Below the pieces are notes generated by a model. That model was given only the letters and a program-made list of their open reading frames with translations, made no database searches and was not told the DNA's origin. A program made the translations under genes and the position numbers. Shown one piece after another: positions 5,540 through 7,512 of a stretch of DNA of 7,512 nucleotides. Each line of letters begins with the position of its first letter. Position 1 is the stretch's first letter. The stretch is taken from the NCBI GenBank assembly GCA_035541995.1, contig DATKMG010000692.1:1-7512 (forward strand), written 5' to 3'. The stretch is from DATKMG01 sp035541995. Lineage in GTDB: Bacteria > Acidobacteriota > Terriglobia > Versatilivoradales > Versatilivoraceae.

Positions 5540-6748
5540 ATGAAAAAAAGCCTCTTTCCTGCTTGGCCACAACTTGACAAAGAAGATTATGAAATCGTGA
5601 AGGGGGTTCTGGATTCCGGACAGTTATGGTGTGGTGCCCCCAAGTCCCCCTGTGGAAAAAACGTGTGGAAATTCCAGAAAGAGTTTGTCCATTTCCAAGG
5701 GGGCAAACATTGCATTGCTGTTACCAATGGGACCCACGCTCTGGAAGTGGCTCTTTTGGCTCTGGACATTGGACTCGGCGATGAAGTGATCGTCTCCGAT
5801 TATACCTTTGTGGCCTCAGCTTCAGCCATCATGGCCGTGAATGCCGTTCCCATCTTGTGCGACATTAATGCAGCCACCCACAATATGGATGAGACAAAAA
5901 TCGAATCCTTGATTACATCCCGCACGCGAGCGATTATTGCAGTCCATCTGGCTGGGATGCCTAACAACATGGGCCGGATCCTCGAGGTTGCCCAGAGGCA
6001 TGGCCTCCGCGTGATCGAAGACTGTGCCCATTCGCACGGGAGCAAGTATCGGGGCAGACGGGCTGGAAACTGGGGTGATTGCGGCACCTTCTCTTTTCAG
6101 GCCAGCAAACTGCTGGCATCGGGCGAAGGGGGTGCCATCCTCTGCAATGACGATAGCCTGGCAGAAAAGATATACAGCATTTCGGATTGCGGTCGACTCC
6201 CCGGTCGGTATTTCTATGCCCACTACCGGTATGGCTCCAATTATCGGCTCGGCGAATTCCAGGCCGCTGTTCTTCGTGCCCAATTGAAGAAACTGAAGGG
6301 CGGGCAGCATAAGCTGAGAAACAGGAATGCCGACTATCTGAGGAAACGGCTGGACTCGATTGACGGTATCCGCTGTCAACAGAAAATCGCTGGAGTAGAG
6401 GAAGTCGGGCAATATGTTTTCCCGGTCTCATTTGACCCAGCCCGGTTCAACCATATTTCCAAAGAGGAATTCTGCCGGAAGCTTTCGGAGAAGAGGATTC
6501 CCTTGGCAGACTGCTACCCGCCACTCCATTCGCTCGCCTGTTTCAAGGAGATGAAAGGGCTTAAAGGGATCGATTATTCCCATGCCAATTGGGGAGGGAG
6601 CAAATCCGAAGACCGGAATTTCCCGGTGGTGAGTGACATCTATCGACGCAGTTTCCAATTTCCTCATCAAGTACTGCTGGTCGAAGACCAGAAGAAGTTG
6701 GATTATATCGTGAATGTGATTGAGAAAATCAAAGTGGGGAAGGCGTGA
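5540..6748 (+). CDS. DegT/DnrJ/EryC1/StrS-family PLP-dependent sugar aminotransferase
   Basis: Members of this fold-type I family transfer an amino group, usually from glutamate or glutamine, to a keto group on a sugar, nucleotide sugar or cyclitol. From the ATG at 5540 the protein has 402 residues, a usual length. In this numbering it shows VTNGTHALEVALLAL (61-75), GDEVIVSDYTFVASASA (80-96), EDCAHSHG (160-167) with Asp161 contacting the PLP pyridine nitrogen, the Schiff-base Lys190 in FSFQASKLLASGEGGA, and NYRLGEFQAAVLRAQL, typical of the family. All catalytic residues are present. The sugar substrate cannot be read from sequence; perosamine-, scyllo-inosose- and 3-keto-sugar-type enzymes are all possible. 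It follows the secreted protein gene after four bases and precedes a GH4 gene, suggesting free or phosphorylated sugar metabolism rather than a polysaccharide antigen cluster; no nucleotidyltransferase or glycosyltransferase is visible. Confidence 0.9.
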   Translation: MKKSLFPAWPQLDKEDYEIVKGVLDSGQLWCGAPKSPCGKNVWKFQKEFVHFQGGKHCIAVTNGTHALEVALLALDIGLGDEVIVSDYTFVASASAIMAVNAVPILCDINAATHNMDETKIESLITSRTRAIIAVHLAGMPNNMGRILEVAQRHGLRVIEDCAHSHGSKYRGRRAGNWGDCGTFSFQASKLLASGEGGAILCNDDSLAEKIYSISDCGRLPGRYFYAHYRYGSNYRLGEFQAAVLRAQLKKLKGGQHKLRNRNADYLRKRLDSIDGIRCQQKIAGVEEVGQYVFPVSFDPARFNHISKEEFCRKLSEKRIPLADCYPPLHSLACFKEMKGLKGIDYSHANWGGSKSEDRNFPVVSDIYRRSFQFPHQVLLVEDQKKLDYIVNVIEKIKVGKA

Positions 6749-6763
6749 ATCTTTGCCAAGAAC

Positions 6764-6859
6764 GGGGTGGCCGCCGCGCTCCGCCGCGGCGGATGACAGA
6801 CTCTCGACCTCTTTCCCCCTGCGGAGTTTACTGTCGCGCAGGAGCGCGACAGCCACCCC
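6764..6859. repeat. 96-bp palindromic element with terminal inverted repeats (REP/MITE-like)
   Basis: The element is closed by perfect 8-bp arms, GGGGTGGC (6764-6771) and GCCACCCC (6852-6859). Just inside are two strong hairpins: CCGCCGCG/CGCGGCGG (6771-6778 with 6785-6792, six-base loop) and CTGTCGCGC/GCGCGACAG (6831-6839 with 6844-6852, AGGA loop). Between them, GACAG (6795-6799) can pair with CTGTC (6831-6835) and ACTC (6800-6803) with GAGT (6824-6827), giving a competing fold. It begins 15 bases after the DegT stop. No T-run follows, so it is not a standard Rho-independent terminator. It looks like a dispersed intergenic repeat; copy number cannot be seen from one window, and no target-site duplication is evident. 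Confidence 0.7.
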
Positions 6860-7001
6860 ATTATTCCCCCGACCTTCCATGTCAAATGATTCTCAAGGCG
6901 ATTTTAACGTGCCTGTCGTATACAATAACCTCGGATGATGCCTGTGGTATGGCATGTCTCATATTTATGGATGGAATCAGAGGTCCGTCAGGAGGTGGAA
7001 G
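6860..7001 (+). promoter_or_regulatory. Leader region of the GH4 gene
   Basis: This 142-bp stretch lies between the palindromic element and the GH4 start. A -10-like TACAAT occurs at 6921-6926 but lacks a recognisable -35. A weak dyad, ATGCC (6938-6942) and GGCAT (6951-6955) with an eight-base spacer, could be an operator. The 19-codon frame starting at 6879 has no ribosome binding site. Whether GH4 has its own promoter or is read through from the DegT gene is not settled. Confidence 0.3.
6991..6996 (+). promoter_or_regulatory. Shine-Dalgarno GGAGGT of the GH4 gene
   Basis: GGAGGT, a perfect match to the anti-Shine-Dalgarno, lies five bases before the ATG at 7002 and fixes that start. Confidence 0.85.
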
Positions 7002-7512
7002 ATGGCAAAAATTGCAATGATTGGCGCTGGAAGCATGGTCTTCTGCAAGACCCTGGTAATGGACATACTGGCGACAGAAAGCCTTCAAGACAGTGAGTTC
7101 TGCTTGATGAGCCGTACCTGGCCCAAGCTGGAACGGATGAAAAACTTCGTTGAGCGAATCATTCGGGAGAATCATGTGCCGGCACGGGTTTCGGCGACCC
7201 TCGACCGGCGGATGGCTCTTGATGGGGCCAAGTATGTCATCATCATGATCCAAGCCGGTGGCCTGGAGGCTTTCGGCATCGATTATAAAATCCCTATGAA
7301 GTACGGGGTAGACCAGTGCATTGCCGACACCCTGGGGCCCGGAGGGATTTTCCGCGCACTGCGAACCATCCCTGTGCTGGTGGAAATCTCCCGGGATATG
7401 GAGCAACTCTGCCCCGACGCCACTATCCTCAACTACGCCAATCCCATGGCCGCTTGCTGCCTTGCGTTGGGCCGCACCAGCAGGACCCCGTTCATCGGGT
7501 TATGCCATGGCG
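7002..7512 (+). CDS. Glycoside hydrolase family 4 enzyme (MelA-like), N-terminal 170 codons
   Basis: GH4 enzymes hydrolyse alpha- or beta-glycosides with a dinucleotide and a divalent metal, by transient oxidation at C3 of the sugar followed by elimination. The gene runs off the window; members have about 430-480 residues, so about 60% is missing. Visible are the Rossmann start KIAMIGAGSMVF (3-14), VIIMIQAGG (79-87), IADTLGPGGIFRALRTIPV (107-125), NYANPMA (144-150) and FIGLCHG (164-170), where Cys168 matches the metal-binding cysteine. The DTLGPGGIFRALRTIPV segment resembles alpha-galactosidase or alpha-glucuronidase members rather than phospho-glycosidases. At the end of the second Rossmann strand the usual acidic motif (LMDID in typical members, as recalled) is replaced by LMSRT (35-39), which could change cofactor choice from NAD to NADP. 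Substrate cannot be assigned. It probably belongs with the upstream DegT gene despite the 253-bp gap. Confidence 0.9.
   Translation, partial: MAKIAMIGAGSMVFCKTLVMDILATESLQDSEFCLMSRTWPKLERMKNFVERIIRENHVPARVSATLDRRMALDGAKYVIIMIQAGGLEAFGIDYKIPMKYGVDQCIADTLGPGGIFRALRTIPVLVEISRDMEQLCPDATILNYANPMAACCLALGRTSRTPFIGLCHG

Noticed and set aside
5822..6431. Minus-strand open frames of 156-196 codons opposite the DegT gene
   Set aside because: Long antisense frames produced by the codon composition of a conserved plus-strand gene with all catalytic residues intact.
6764..6859. Reading the palindromic element as a Rho-independent terminator
   Set aside because: The final stem is followed by ATTATTCCCCC rather than a T-run, and the branched layout exceeds a simple terminator hairpin.
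6879..6938. 19-codon frame in the GH4 leader, considered as a leader peptide
   Set aside because: No Shine-Dalgarno, no runs of regulatory codons, and no hairpin pair typical of attenuation downstream.

Overview
The window reads as ordinary bacterial chromosome: tightly packed genes, strong Shine-Dalgarno sequences and mid-range GC. It most resembles Acidobacteriota. The clearest pointer is the small secreted coiled-coil protein with an R-V-Y-T-N-E-D-L motif and a C-terminal L-P-E-W-L-R, a pattern I associate with that phylum. This assignment is from recalled sequence style, not a search. The window starts exactly on a GGATCC site that cuts off the first gene, so it may be a clone end.

Left block (1-4779, all minus strand, so transcription runs right to left): lysJ-like aminotransferase -> secreted coiled-coil protein -> lysK-like M20 hydrolase -> larE-like PP-loop sulfur transferase -> purD (C-terminus outside the window). 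The gaps are 107, 9, 28 and 103 bp, consistent with one operon driven from a TATAAT promoter just upstream of lysJ. LysJ and LysK are the last two steps of LysW-carrier lysine (or ornithine) synthesis: LysJ puts the terminal amino group on the carrier-bound semialdehyde and LysK cuts the product off the carrier. The earlier genes (lysW, lysX, lysZ, lysY) are not in this window. LarE carries the three cysteines of the iron-sulfur type, but no larB or larC is visible.

Centre (4780-4893): a 114-bp divergent regulatory region. The two -10 elements overlap on opposite strands, and a 14-bp hyphenated dyad lies beside them.

Right block (4894-7512, plus strand): a secreted beta-rich protein of unrecognised function, a DegT/DnrJ/EryC1/StrS-family PLP aminotransferase four bases downstream, a 253-bp gap holding a 96-bp structured palindromic element, then the N-terminal 170 codons of a glycoside hydrolase family 4 (GH4) enzyme. 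This looks like a sugar-handling cluster. GH4 enzymes work through a transient 3-keto sugar, and DegT enzymes aminate keto sugars, so the pair could belong to one amino- or keto-sugar route. That link is inference.

No tRNA, rRNA, CRISPR array, insertion sequence or phage gene was seen. No gene-free stretch exceeds 300 bases.
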